A DNA stretch of 14,309 bases, from the NCBI GenBank assembly GCA_036494675.1, contig DASXOA010000037.1, forward strand, positions 1-14,309, given 5' to 3'. The position numbers were made by a program, and so were the translations under genes. Shown one piece after another: positions 1 to 6,387 of this stretch. Numbering within the stretch: position 1 is the stretch's first letter; each line of letters opens with the position of its first letter. Origin of the DNA: Rugosimonospora sp036494675. GTDB taxonomy: Bacteria; Actinomycetota; Actinomycetes; Mycobacteriales; Micromonosporaceae. The notes under the pieces were generated by a model that searched no databases, had not been told where the DNA came from, and saw only the letters and a list, made by a program, of their open reading frames with translations.

Positions 1-494
1 AGGTGCTCCGGGAGGGCGTCCGCCTGGTCACGTCGTACCAGGAGGTCCTGGAGGAGGTGGGGCTGATCGGCGATGACCTCGCCCCACGGGTACGGGCACC
101 CGAGCGCGAACATGATCGGCTCGGGCCGCAGTTGTCCCGGATCCTCGACGCGATACCGCGGCGTGGCGGGGCCGACGCGGGACAGATCGCCGCGACGGCC
201 GGCATGCCGCTGCGGGAGGTACTCCGGGCGATGCCGGTCCTGGAGGAGTTGGGCCAGGTCGACGCGAGGGACGACGGCCGGTATGTGGCGGCGCGCAACG
301 CGCGGTCACCGCGGCAGGCGACCGCCACGGACATTGACTCGGCGCCGCCGGATGAGGTTGGTGTGGCGGAGTCCGGCGAGGCCGGTGTCGCGGCTTCCGA
401 TGGGATCGCACCGACCACCTCCGATGAGCCCGGACTGGCAACGGGCCGGAAACCCGGATCGACCGTTCCCGCCGGGCCCGGCGTGCCGGCTTGA
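1..494 (+). CDS. dprA: DNA-processing protein DprA, C-terminal part (5' end outside window)
   Basis: DprA/Smf loads RecA onto incoming single-stranded DNA in the cytoplasm during uptake and recombination. Only the last 164 or so codons are present, with the frame open to the left edge. The first visible residues, LREGVRLVTSYQEVLEEVG, match the end of the DprA Rossmann fold, where the typical pattern is LLREGA-LVT followed by a helix. Visible residues 41-98 (from LSRILDAIPRRGG to DDGRYVAAR) fit the winged-helix domain found at the C-terminus of many DprA proteins. After that comes a roughly 65-residue low-complexity tail rich in Ala, Gly, Pro, Asp and Glu that is not part of the fold. The TGA stop overlaps the TTG start proposed for the recombinase, so the two genes are probably translationally coupled. 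The assignment rests on remembered family motifs and on dprA commonly lying near xerC in actinobacteria. Confidence 0.85.
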   Translation, partial: VLREGVRLVTSYQEVLEEVGLIGDDLAPRVRAPEREHDRLGPQLSRILDAIPRRGGADAGQIAATAGMPLREVLRAMPVLEELGQVDARDDGRYVAARNARSPRQATATDIDSAPPDEVGVAESGEAGVAASDGIAPTTSDEPGLATGRKPGSTVPAGPGVPA

Positions 495-1507
495 CGGTCC
501 ATCCGCCTGGCGGGAACCGTCGGGTTGTGAACCGTACTCGCGCCGTCCACGCCGCCCTGCCGCCACCGATGCGCGAGGCGGTAGACGGCTTCGCCCGGCA
601 CCTGGCCAGTGAGCGGGGACGCTCGGCGCACACCGTACGGGCGTATGTCACCGATATCGTGTCGCTGCTGGATCACGCCGGACGGATGGGCTGCCCGCTG
701 CCCGCCGACCTCGATCTCGGGGTACTGCGCAGCTGGCTCGCCAGGCTTCGGACCAGCGGGGCGGCCCGCAGCTCACTGGCGCGGCGGGCCGCCGCCGCCC
801 GTACATTCACCGGTTGGGCACACCGGGAGGGCCTCCTGGCGCAGGACGTGGGCGCCGCGCTGGCCAGCCCGAAGGCGCAGCGGACGCTACCCACTGTGCT
901 GCGCACCGAGCAGGCCGCCGAACTGATGGTCGCGCCCGACGCCGTACGTCCGGGGCCCGGTCCAGGCCCCGGACCGGACGCGCACTCCGACCTGGACCCG
1001 GACCCGGTGCGCCTGCGCGACCGGGTGGTCCTGGAACTGCTGTACGCGACCGGGATCCGGGTCAGCGAACTGTGTGGCCTGGACGTCGACGACGTGGACC
1101 GGTCCCGGCGGGTCGTCCGCGTGTTCGGGAAGGGCGCCAAGGAGCGCAGCGTCCCGTACGGTCTGCCCGCCGAGGCCGCGATCGACGCCTGGTTGCGTCA
1201 CGGGCGTCCTACGCTCGCGGCCCCGCGGAGTGGAGCCGCGCTGCTCCTCGGCACACGGGGCGGCCGGCTGCAGCCGACCATGGTGCGGCAACTGGTCTCG
1301 ACATATGCCCAGGCCGTCGGTCTGCCGCACACCTCGCCGCATGGACTGCGGCACTCGGCGGCGACACATCTGCTGGAGGGTGGCGCCGATCTGCGATCGG
1401 TACAGGAGCTTCTGGGCCACGCCTCGCTGTCCAGCACCCAGATCTACACCCACGTATCCATCGAACGTCTGCGCAGCGCGTACCGGCAGGCGCACCCGCG
1501 CGCCTAG
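491..1507 (+). CDS. xerC: Tyrosine recombinase, XerC-like
   Basis: Site-specific tyrosine recombinase; XerC/XerD proteins resolve chromosome dimers at dif. The N-terminal SAM-like core-binding domain is residues 27-115 (REAVDGFARHLASERGRSAH). The catalytic domain shows the full set: R190 (ATGIR), the beta-hairpin lysine at K214 (GKGAKER), H284 and R287 (HGLRH), H310 (LGHASL) and nucleophile Y319 (IYTHVS). The 338-aa length is slightly above the usual 300 or so, partly because of a PGPGPGPGPD insertion at residues 154-163 between the two domains. The TTG at 491 overlaps the dprA stop (TTGA). A GTG at 527 and an ATG at 569 are possible later starts, and the fold would be intact from either. The gene is 12 nt upstream of the aminotransferase. 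The position after dprA fits the actinobacterial XerC, but XerC versus another Xer paralogue cannot be settled from sequence alone. Confidence 0.9.
   Translation: MTVHPPGGNRRVVNRTRAVHAALPPPMREAVDGFARHLASERGRSAHTVRAYVTDIVSLLDHAGRMGCPLPADLDLGVLRSWLARLRTSGAARSSLARRAAAARTFTGWAHREGLLAQDVGAALASPKAQRTLPTVLRTEQAAELMVAPDAVRPGPGPGPGPDAHSDLDPDPVRLRDRVVLELLYATGIRVSELCGLDVDDVDRSRRVVRVFGKGAKERSVPYGLPAEAAIDAWLRHGRPTLAAPRSGAALLLGTRGGRLQPTMVRQLVSTYAQAVGLPHTSPHGLRHSAATHLLEGGADLRSVQELLGHASLSSTQIYTHVSIERLRSAYRQAHPRA
948..974. repeat. Perfect 10-bp inverted repeat inside xerC
   Basis: The arms GTCCGGGGCC (948-957) and GGCCCCGGAC (965-974) are exact reverse complements around a 7-nt loop. They sit in the segment encoding the Pro-Gly insertion of the recombinase. 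An RNA hairpin of this GC content would be very stable. A function is not evident, and it may simply be a by-product of PG-repeat expansion. Confidence 0.7.
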
Positions 1508-1518
1508 GATCTACCCAC

Positions 1519-2688
1519 GTGAGCGATCCAGAACCACCCGACCACCTGCCCGGTGCGCGCCTGCTGTTCTCCCTGGACGCGGCGCACAGTCACCTGAATC
1601 ACGGCAGTTTCGGCACCACGCCCATCTCGGTGCAGCGTGCCCAGCAACGCCTGCGTGACGAGATGGAGGCCGACCCGCAGCGGTTCTTCACCCGTGGGTT
1701 GCACGACCGGATCGAACACAGCCGAAGCCATCTGGCCGGCTTCCTCGGCGCCGATCCGGACAGGTCGGCTCTGGTCACCAACACCACCTCCGGCGTGGCC
1801 GTGGTCCTCGGATCGTTGGCCATCGGCCCGGGCGACGAGGTGATCACCACGGATCACGGGTACGGTTCTGTGGGGCTGGCAATCGTCGCGCGCGGGGCCC
1901 GGGAACGGGTCGTCCCGCTGGAGCTGGCGGCCAGCGACGACGAGATCGTGTCCACGCTGGCCGGGGCCGTCGACCGGACCCGTACCCGACTGGTGATTGT
2001 CGATCTTGTCACCTCATCGACCGCGCGCCGGCTCCCGGTCGAGCGCATCGCCGCGGCGCTGCGACCGACCGGCGTGCCGCTGCTGGTCGACGGCGCGCAC
2101 GGCCCCGGCGCGATGCCGCTGGCGATCGACGCGCTGGGCGCCGACTTCTTCGTCGGCAACCTGCACAAGTGGGCGTTCGCTCCACGCGGCACCGCCATCC
2201 TGACCGTGGCCGAACGATGGCGGGCCGCGATGGCGTCGAGGGTGGTGTCCTGGGCAGAACCGGAAGGCTTCCCGCGCAGCGTCGAGTTCTTCGGCACCGC
2301 GGACTACACCGGTTGGCTGGCCGCTCCGGCCGGCGTGTTCATGTTGCGTACGCTCGGGCCGGAACGGGTCTGGGCGCACAACGCCGCCCTGGTCCGTTAC
2401 GGGCAGCAGGTCGTCGGCGCGGCACTGGGCCTCGACGTCGACCACCTCCCCGATCCGGGTGCCGCCTCACCCATGCGCGTGCTGCCGTTGCCGCAGCCGG
2501 TCGGTCAGACGCGTACGACACAGGAGGCGCACTCCTTACGCGACCAGATCGCCGACCGGTTGGGGATCAGCGTCGCGGTCAACCAGTGGCGCGGCCGGCT
2601 GCTACTGCGGTTGTGCGCGCAGGTGTACAACCGGGCCGACGAGTACGACCGTCTCGCCGGCGCACTTCCCGGCCTGCTCGCAAGCTGA
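1519..2688 (+). CDS. Class V aminotransferase / isopenicillin-N-epimerase-like PLP enzyme
   Basis: PLP-dependent enzyme of the class V aminotransferase fold (CsdA/IscS/CefD superfamily), 389 aa, predicted cytoplasmic. The N-terminal LNHGSFGTTP (residues 26-35) is typical of the epimerase-like subgroup. The PLP-contacting Asp and His are in DGAHGPG (D191, H194). The Schiff-base lysine is K217 in NLHKWAFAPRG. The C-terminal small domain ends in VNQWRGRLLLRLCAQVYN, typical of the subgroup. The open frame extends far upstream inside xerC, but homology begins only here. GTG 1519 lies 12 nt after the xerC stop, with AGGAT (1506-1510) as a plausible ribosome binding site. The substrate cannot be read from sequence: members include isopenicillin N epimerase, cysteine desulfurase-like and ergothioneine EgtE-like enzymes. 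The lack of a recognisable cysteine-containing active-site loop argues against a standard desulfurase. One TTA leucine codon occurs at residue 340 (2536-2538). Confidence 0.85.
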   Translation: MSDPEPPDHLPGARLLFSLDAAHSHLNHGSFGTTPISVQRAQQRLRDEMEADPQRFFTRGLHDRIEHSRSHLAGFLGADPDRSALVTNTTSGVAVVLGSLAIGPGDEVITTDHGYGSVGLAIVARGARERVVPLELAASDDEIVSTLAGAVDRTRTRLVIVDLVTSSTARRLPVERIAAALRPTGVPLLVDGAHGPGAMPLAIDALGADFFVGNLHKWAFAPRGTAILTVAERWRAAMASRVVSWAEPEGFPRSVEFFGTADYTGWLAAPAGVFMLRTLGPERVWAHNAALVRYGQQVVGAALGLDVDHLPDPGAASPMRVLPLPQPVGQTRTTQEAHSLRDQIADRLGISVAVNQWRGRLLLRLCAQVYNRADEYDRLAGALPGLLAS

Positions 2689-2730
2689 CTCGCCGAAGCA
2701 CGGCACTCCCTCGGGCCTGGTCGCAGGCCA

Positions 2731-2751
2731 GCGCGCCGAAGGACAGCGCGC
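2731..2751. terminator. GC-rich stem-loop between converging genes
   Basis: GCGCGC (2731-2736) and GCGCGC (2746-2751) pair around a 9-nt loop, flanked by GGCC on both sides (2726-2729 and 2755-2758). It lies between the + strand aminotransferase and the - strand M23 peptidase, where a bidirectional terminator is expected. There is no U-tract, which is common in actinomycetes. The same stretch also reads as a direct repeat of AGCGCGCC, so the hairpin could be incidental. Confidence 0.35.
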
Positions 2752-2758
2752 CTCGGCC

Positions 2759-2788
2759 CGGTCGCAAGCTAAGCGGTCGCAAGCTAAG
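2759..2788. repeat. 15-bp perfect tandem duplication at the M23 gene end
   Basis: CGGTCGCAAGCTAAG occurs twice head-to-tail (2759-2773, 2774-2788). The second copy contains the TAG stop codon of the M23 peptidase (2784-2786). The core TCGCAAGCT is also present at 2678-2686, at the stop of the converging aminotransferase. Confidence 0.9.
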
Positions 2789-3404
2789 CGGAGGCCGGGT
2801 AGAGCCGGACCGGCGCGGTGTGCAGGAGCAGCAGCGGATCGAGGTACTCCGTGCCCCGGCGCAGCCCCCAGTGCAGGCACGCGGCGACCGGGCACCCCGG
2901 ATGGCCCCCGAGCAGCGTTGCGATGGGCTGCCCGGCGACGACGGCCTCGCCCGCATGGACCAGCGGGGCGACGGGCTCGTACGTGGTGCGCAGCCCGCCG
3001 GGGTGATCCACGCTGACCACCCCGGTGCCGGCGACCTCACCGGCAAAGGCGACCACTCCCGCCCCCGCCGCCCGGATCATCTCGCCGGGTGTTCCCGCAA
3101 GGTCCACGCCCCGGTGCCCCGCGAGCCAGGGCCGGGGAGGTGGGGAGAATCCCCTGGTCACCACCGGTTCGCCGTCCACCGGCCAGCGGTATTCCGCCAC
3201 GACCGGCCCCACCGGAGCCAGTGGCCTGCCGGGGCCGGCCAGCCCGACGGGAGCGGCCAGTCCGACGGGAGCGGCTGAGCCGGCGGGAGCGGCTGGGCTG
3301 CCGGGACCGAAGGCGGGCGCCACGCCGGGCCCGGGACGTGTCGCGGACCGGCCCAGCGGTGCCAGAAGCAACGCGACGATGAGGATGAGCGCGCGGTACG
3401 CCAT
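2784..3404 (-). CDS. Secreted M23-family (LytM-like) peptidase
   Basis: Predicted exported cell-wall hydrolase or LytM-type protein, 206 aa from the chosen start. Residues 1-21 form a signal peptide (hydrophobic ALILIVALLLAP, then GRSA). Residues 22-70 are a Pro/Ala/Gly linker built of six-residue repeats (PVGLAA type). The peptidase M23 domain is residues 71-200. The first metal site is H97-x3-D101 (GHRGVDLA). The usual HxH is CLHWG here (C176, H178), so the first histidine is cysteine. ATG 3404 is preceded by AGG at a 9-nt spacing. ATG 3422 and TTG 3440 are in-frame alternatives that would lengthen the signal-peptide n-region. In many actinobacteria a gene of this kind lies beside rpsB and near xerC/dprA, which supports the call. 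The cysteine substitution may be normal for the subfamily or may reflect lost hydrolysis. Confidence 0.85.
   Translation of the reverse strand: MAYRALILIVALLLAPLGRSATRPGPGVAPAFGPGSPAAPAGSAAPVGLAAPVGLAGPGRPLAPVGPVVAEYRWPVDGEPVVTRGFSPPPRPWLAGHRGVDLAGTPGEMIRAAGAGVVAFAGEVAGTGVVSVDHPGGLRTTYEPVAPLVHAGEAVVAGQPIATLLGGHPGCPVAACLHWGLRRGTEYLDPLLLLHTAPVRLYPASA
3239..3310. repeat. Four 18-bp tandem units in the M23 linker
   Basis: Units at 3239-3256, 3257-3274, 3275-3292 and 3293-3310 share the pattern CCAGYCCGACGGGAGCGG with increasing divergence to the right. They encode six-residue repeats of the exported linker (PVGLAA-like). The period is a multiple of three, so copy number can change without a frameshift. 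Confidence 0.8.
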
Positions 3405-3450
3405 GGCGGTCAGCCTGAACATCCGCCACAGATGAGGCAACCGCGGTCAT

Positions 3451-3491
3451 GGCGAGCTGTGGACAGCGCGGGTGACTGTGGACAGCTCGCC
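3451..3491. promoter_or_regulatory. Paired dyads / DnaA-box-like 9-mers in divergent intergenic region
   Basis: CTGTGGACAGC occurs at 3457-3467 and again at 3476-3486, a 19-bp centre-to-centre offset (about two helical turns). Each copy has dyad symmetry (CTGT-GG-ACAG). The pair is bounded by a perfect 10-bp inverted repeat, GGCGAGCTGT (3451-3460) and ACAGCTCGCC (3482-3491). Read on the - strand, each copy contains CTGTCCACA, one mismatch from the actinobacterial DnaA-box consensus TTGTCCACA. It lies upstream of both the M23 gene and the small membrane-protein gene, so it could be an operator for either or a DnaA-binding pair. Confidence 0.5.
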
Positions 3492-3630
3492 GATCATGAG
3501 CGAACCGTGGTACTTGCTCCGGTCCAGAAGGTGCAGAAGGGCCGATTCCGTCCAGGCACTACGTGAGCCTCCGTCGCGATCCGGGAAATCCCCCCTGTCC
3601 GCGGTTGTTCTGCCGACGCACCATGGACTC

Positions 3631-3843
3631 ATGGAAAACGGGCACTTCCTGCGCAACGCGGTATTGACGATCGCTGGACTGATCGTCGCCGGCATAGTCG
3701 CATGGTGGTTGATCAAGGCGCTCATCGGCGTGATCTTCTACATCCTGGTCGGCGCGCTCGTGGTGGGCGGGGCGGTCTACCTCTACGGCAAGGCCAAGCG
3801 CTCGATCAAGGGCAGCGGTCGGCGATCCGTCAACCGCTGGTGA
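3631..3843 (+). CDS. Small two-helix membrane protein, unknown function
   Basis: A 70-residue protein that I do not recognise. It has two predicted membrane helices, about residues 10-28 (AVLTIAGLIVAGIVAWWLI) and 30-52 (ALIGVIFYILVGALVVGGAVYLY), joined by a lysine at 29. A short basic tail (GKAKRSIKGSGRRSVNRW) should stay cytoplasmic by the positive-inside rule. ATG 3631 is chosen because the hydrophobic protein begins there; the frame stays open to 3472, but the added residues look non-coding (Arg/Ser-rich, no conserved character). No strong ribosome binding site is visible. The gene diverges from the M23 peptidase, and its transcript would run into the repeat-rich region and face the DUF2469 gene. 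Coding is supported by the amphipathic layout and GC-rich third positions. Confidence 0.65.
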   Translation: MENGHFLRNAVLTIAGLIVAGIVAWWLIKALIGVIFYILVGALVVGGAVYLYGKAKRSIKGSGRRSVNRW

Positions 3844-4222
3844 CGCGGGCGGGGCCGGCCAAGCAGGGCTGGTCAGGCGGAGCCGGCCAAGCGGGACCGG
3901 CCAGGCGGAGCCGGCCGGCTCGGTGACGCGCGAGGCCCGCGCACGGCCGGGACGCAAACGACGCCCGTGATCGGCTGAGGCCCGCGACACGACCGGGCCC
4001 GCGACACCGCCGGGTCCGCGAACGGGTGAGGCCCGCCTCAACCACGGCCCGCGACACAATCAGGCCGGGAACGGCTGCGCCCACGACGCCGCAAGCCACG
4101 ACACGCCGTAGCACCGAAGGACCGTAACGCCGGCCCTGACGGAGTACGCCGGCCCGTAAACGCCACCAGCCCGCCCGCCGGCGACACGCCGCAGGGCCGT
4201 CCCCCAAGGGTCGGAGCGACCG
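3844..4222. other. Gene-free repeat-rich region between converging genes
   Basis: No convincing gene is visible in this roughly 380-bp stretch; the open frames are Arg/Ala/Gly-rich without family character. Near its left end GGCCGGC (3853-3859) can pair with GCCGGCC (3882-3888), a possible terminator for the + strand small gene. A 14-bp perfect palindrome, GAGCCGGCCGGCTC, is at 3908-3921. The 12-mer GGCCCGCGACAC occurs at 3979-3990, 3996-4007 and 4046-4057, with a variant at 3934-3944. In other actinobacteria yraN, comM and dprA commonly follow DUF2469; none is present here, so this may be a rearrangement junction. Confidence 0.6.
4209..4221 (-). terminator. Small stem-loop just past the DUF2469 stop
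   Basis: GGTCG (4209-4213) and CGACC (4217-4221) form a perfect 5-bp stem with a 3-nt loop, one base beyond the DUF2469 stop codon in the direction of transcription. There is no U-tract, so termination is only a possibility. Confidence 0.3.
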
Positions 4223-4546
4223 TCAGGCGCCGAAGGTGGAGTCGGTCGGCAGGGAAATGTCCGGCTTCTCCAGCTCCTCGACGTTGACGTCCTTGAAGGT
4301 CATCACTCGGACGTTCTTCACGAAACGGGCAGGACGGTACATGTCCCATACCCAGGCATCGTGCATCTCGACTTCGAAGTAGACCTCGCCGTCGGAGTTG
4401 CGTACGTGCAGATCAACCTGATTGGCGAGGTAGAAGCGACGCTCCGTCTCGACCACGTAGGAGAACTGGCGCACGATGTCGCGGTACTCCCGGTAGAGCT
4501 GAAGCTCCATCTCGGTTTCGTACTTTTCGAGATCCTCGGCGCTCAT
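4223..4546 (-). CDS. DUF2469 family protein
   Basis: A 107-aa protein almost identical in pattern to the short, highly conserved actinobacterial DUF2469 family (for example Mycobacterium tuberculosis Rv2901c, recalled from memory). The diagnostic stretches are MSAEDLEKYETEMEL (1-15), the FSYVVETERRFYLAN region (28-42), DGEVYFEVEMHDAWVWDMY (52-70) and RVMTFKDVNVEELEKP (80-95). It is acidic, has no signal peptide or membrane helix, and is presumably cytoplasmic. The molecular function is unknown. Its ATG overlaps the rnhB stop by four bases (ATGA), so it is translated as the last gene of the lepB-NUDIX-rnhB operon; this linkage is widespread in actinobacteria. The family assignment is strong, while no role can be inferred beyond co-expression with RNase HII. 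Confidence 0.93.
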   Translation of the reverse strand: MSAEDLEKYETEMELQLYREYRDIVRQFSYVVETERRFYLANQVDLHVRNSDGEVYFEVEMHDAWVWDMYRPARFVKNVRVMTFKDVNVEELEKPDISLPTDSTFGA

Positions 4547-5292
4547 CCCGCCCCGCCCTCCATGCCGCCATTCTCGCCCACAGGCGCCTGCCGCGGCACA
4601 CGCTCCCGGGACGCCACGCCGACCGTACCGCGCCCGGCGGCCCGGCCGGCAACCGCCGCCACATTCACGTACGAGAAGCGGTGCTCCGGACAGGGTCCGT
4701 GCTCACGCAGCGCGGCCGAATGCTCCGGCGTCACGTACCCCTTGTGCTCGGCGAACCCGTACACGGGGTGGACCCCGTCGAGTTCTTTCATGATCCGATC
4801 CCGGGTGACCTTGGCCACCACGCTTGCCGCGGCCACGCAGGCGGCCACCTGGTCGCCCTTCCAGACCGCCAGGCCCGGGCCCCCGAGCCCGTCGACCGGG
4901 AAGCCGTCGGTCAGCACGTACGCCGGGCGCACCGAGAGGTTGGCCAGCGCGCGGCGCATCGCGGCGAGGTTGCAGACGTGCAGCCCGCGCCGGTCCACCT
5001 CGTCCGGCGGGATGATCACTACGGACCAGGCCACCGCGATCTCCACCACCTTCGCGTAGATGCGATCGCGGGCCAGCGGGGTGAGCAGCTTGGAGTCGGT
5101 CAACCCGTCGATCTCGCCACGCCGGCCCTCGGGCAGGATGGCCGCCGCGGCCACCAGAGGTCCGGCGCAGGCGCCCCGGCCCGCCTCGTCCGCGCCCGCC
5201 ACATGGGCGAAGCCGCGCCGCTGGAGCGCCCGCTCCAGGGCGTAGATGCCGCCGGAGCGGTGGACGACGGTACGGCCGGGTGGCAACATCAC
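4543..5292 (-). CDS. rnhB: Ribonuclease HII
   Basis: RNase HII cleaves RNA in RNA:DNA hybrids and removes misincorporated ribonucleotides from DNA. The 249-aa protein has the family signature GADEAGRG with catalytic D35 and E36. D129 (VLTDGFP) and D147 (WKGDQ) fit the third and fourth carboxylates, and the conserved AAASVVAKVTRDR (154-166) follows. YGFAEHKGYVTPEH (178-191) is also typical. Residues 215-249 are a Gly/Arg-rich tail beyond the fold. GTG 5292 overlaps the NUDIX stop, and ATG 5289 directly follows as an alternative start (GTGATG); either start implies coupling to the NUDIX gene. The 3' end overlaps DUF2469 by four bases. Divalent-metal-dependent catalysis is known for the family and is not shown here. 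Confidence 0.95.
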   Translation of the reverse strand: MMLPPGRTVVHRSGGIYALERALQRRGFAHVAGADEAGRGACAGPLVAAAAILPEGRRGEIDGLTDSKLLTPLARDRIYAKVVEIAVAWSVVIIPPDEVDRRGLHVCNLAAMRRALANLSVRPAYVLTDGFPVDGLGGPGLAVWKGDQVAACVAAASVVAKVTRDRIMKELDGVHPVYGFAEHKGYVTPEHSAALREHGPCPEHRFSYVNVAAVAGRAAGRGTVGVASRERVPRQAPVGENGGMEGGAG

Positions 5293-5744
5293 GCCTCCAG
5301 AAAGCCGCGCAGCAGGTCGGGCAGGTTCTTCGGGTAGTACCGCTGGTCCGTGGCGACCAGTTCACCGAGCGTCCACCACCGGTGCGCGTCGACCGAGTTG
5401 CGCTCGATCTCCTCGAAGCCCGAGGTGTCGACCTCCCACGATTCCACGCGCACCACGAAGAACTCCTGCTCCTGCCGGTACTGGAGGCCGTCGAACGGGA
5501 ACTCGGTGACCTCCCGCCATACCGGCGGACCGAAATCTTCCGCGTCCAGCCGCAGCCCGGTCTCCTCGTACAGTTCCCGGGCCGCACCCTCCAGCATCGT
5601 CTCGCCGTCGTCCAGCCCGCCGCCGGGGGTGAACCAGTACCCGTGGGTGGGCCGGGCCGGGTCGAAACCGTGGAAGAGCAGCAGCCGTTGCTGGGCGTCC
5701 AGCAGCAGCACCCTTCCGGCCCGCCGGGCGATCGGCTCCGTCAC
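5289..5744 (-). CDS. NUDIX hydrolase
   Basis: A 151-aa NUDIX-fold hydrolase with a perfect Nudix box at residues 42-64 following GX5EX7REUXEEXGU: G42, E48, R56-E57, E60-E61, G63 and L64. The box coordinates divalent metal for cleavage of a nucleoside diphosphate linked to another moiety. PTHGYWFTPGG immediately before it is the usual lead-in strand and loop. The substrate cannot be read from sequence; MutT-like sanitising and nucleotide-sugar or dinucleotide hydrolysis are all possible. GTG 5744 is chosen because AGGG lies about 8 nt upstream, inside the end of the preceding signal peptidase gene (gap 10 nt). The stop overlaps the rnhB start. A NUDIX gene between lepB and rnhB is a recurring actinobacterial arrangement. 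Confidence 0.92.
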   Translation of the reverse strand: MTEPIARRAGRVLLLDAQQRLLLFHGFDPARPTHGYWFTPGGGLDDGETMLEGAARELYEETGLRLDAEDFGPPVWREVTEFPFDGLQYRQEQEFFVVRVESWEVDTSGFEEIERNSVDAHRWWTLGELVATDQRYYPKNLPDLLRGFLEA

Positions 5745-5754
5745 GTCGTCAACC

Positions 5755-6387
5755 CTAGGGGTTGGGCACTCCGTTGTCCGTTCCCGGTACCGACAGCCAG
5801 GAAGCCCGGTTGAGGGGCCAGAACACGACGAAGGCTCGACCGATCACGGCACTGGTGCTGATCGTGGCCTTGTTGATGTCGCGGAAGCGCAGGTACTGCT
5901 CGCGGGAGTCCCCGGAGTGGAACCGGTTGTCGCCCATGACCCACAGCCGTCCCTTGGGCACGGTGATGTCGAACGGGTCCGGGCTGGCCGCCAGATTGCT
6001 GCCGTCGTCGGAGTCCAGGTAGGTCTCGTTCAGCGGCTTTCCGTTGACCGTGATCCGGTGCTGTTCGTCGCAGCAGACCACATGGTCGCCGCCCACGCCG
6101 ATGACCCGCTTGATGAAGTCGGTCTCGCTCGGGTCGCTCCGCCACTCCGGCGGCGAGTTGAACACGATGACCTCGCCGCGGTGCGGATCGCGGAAGTCAT
6201 AGACCAGCTTATTGACGAGCACCCGGTCGTTGATATTGAGCGTGTGCTCCATCGACTCCGACGGGATGTAGAAAGTCTGCAGTACGAAGGCGCGCACCAG
6301 GATCGCGACCACGATCGCGACCCCGAGGAGGATCGGTAGCTCGCGCCAGAACGTATTCCGCCGCTGAGTCTGCTGCTCGTCAATCAC
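5755..6387 (-). CDS. lepB: Signal peptidase I (second copy)
   Basis: Type I signal peptidase, a membrane-bound Ser/Lys protease that removes signal peptides from exported pre-proteins on the outer face of the membrane. It is 210 aa. One N-terminal transmembrane helix is at about 17-36 (LPILLGVAIVVAILVRAFVL). The nucleophile is S45 in IPSESMEHTL and the general base is K93 in FIKRVIG. WVMGDNR is present, followed by DSR. A CC pair (C105-C106) before the ITVNG strand is shared with the neighbouring paralogue. GTG 6387 overlaps the stop of the upstream copy (GTGA), indicating coupling or a recent loss of the stop that once separated them. It ends 10 nt before the NUDIX gene. Two tandem copies suggest divided substrate preferences, which is inference. 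Confidence 0.93.
   Translation of the reverse strand: MIDEQQTQRRNTFWRELPILLGVAIVVAILVRAFVLQTFYIPSESMEHTLNINDRVLVNKLVYDFRDPHRGEVIVFNSPPEWRSDPSETDFIKRVIGVGGDHVVCCDEQHRITVNGKPLNETYLDSDDGSNLAASPDPFDITVPKGRLWVMGDNRFHSGDSREQYLRFRDINKATISTSAVIGRAFVVFWPLNRASWLSVPGTDNGVPNP

Noticed and set aside
814..1518. Upstream extension of the aminotransferase frame through xerC
   Set aside because: The frame is open but Arg/Gly/Ala-rich without homology and lies in another frame of xerC; GTG 1519 is next to the conserved N-terminus.
3830..4207. 125-codon - strand frame in the gene-free region
   Set aside because: Arg/Ala/Gly-rich, no conserved motif, interrupted by repeat units and palindromes; best read as non-coding.
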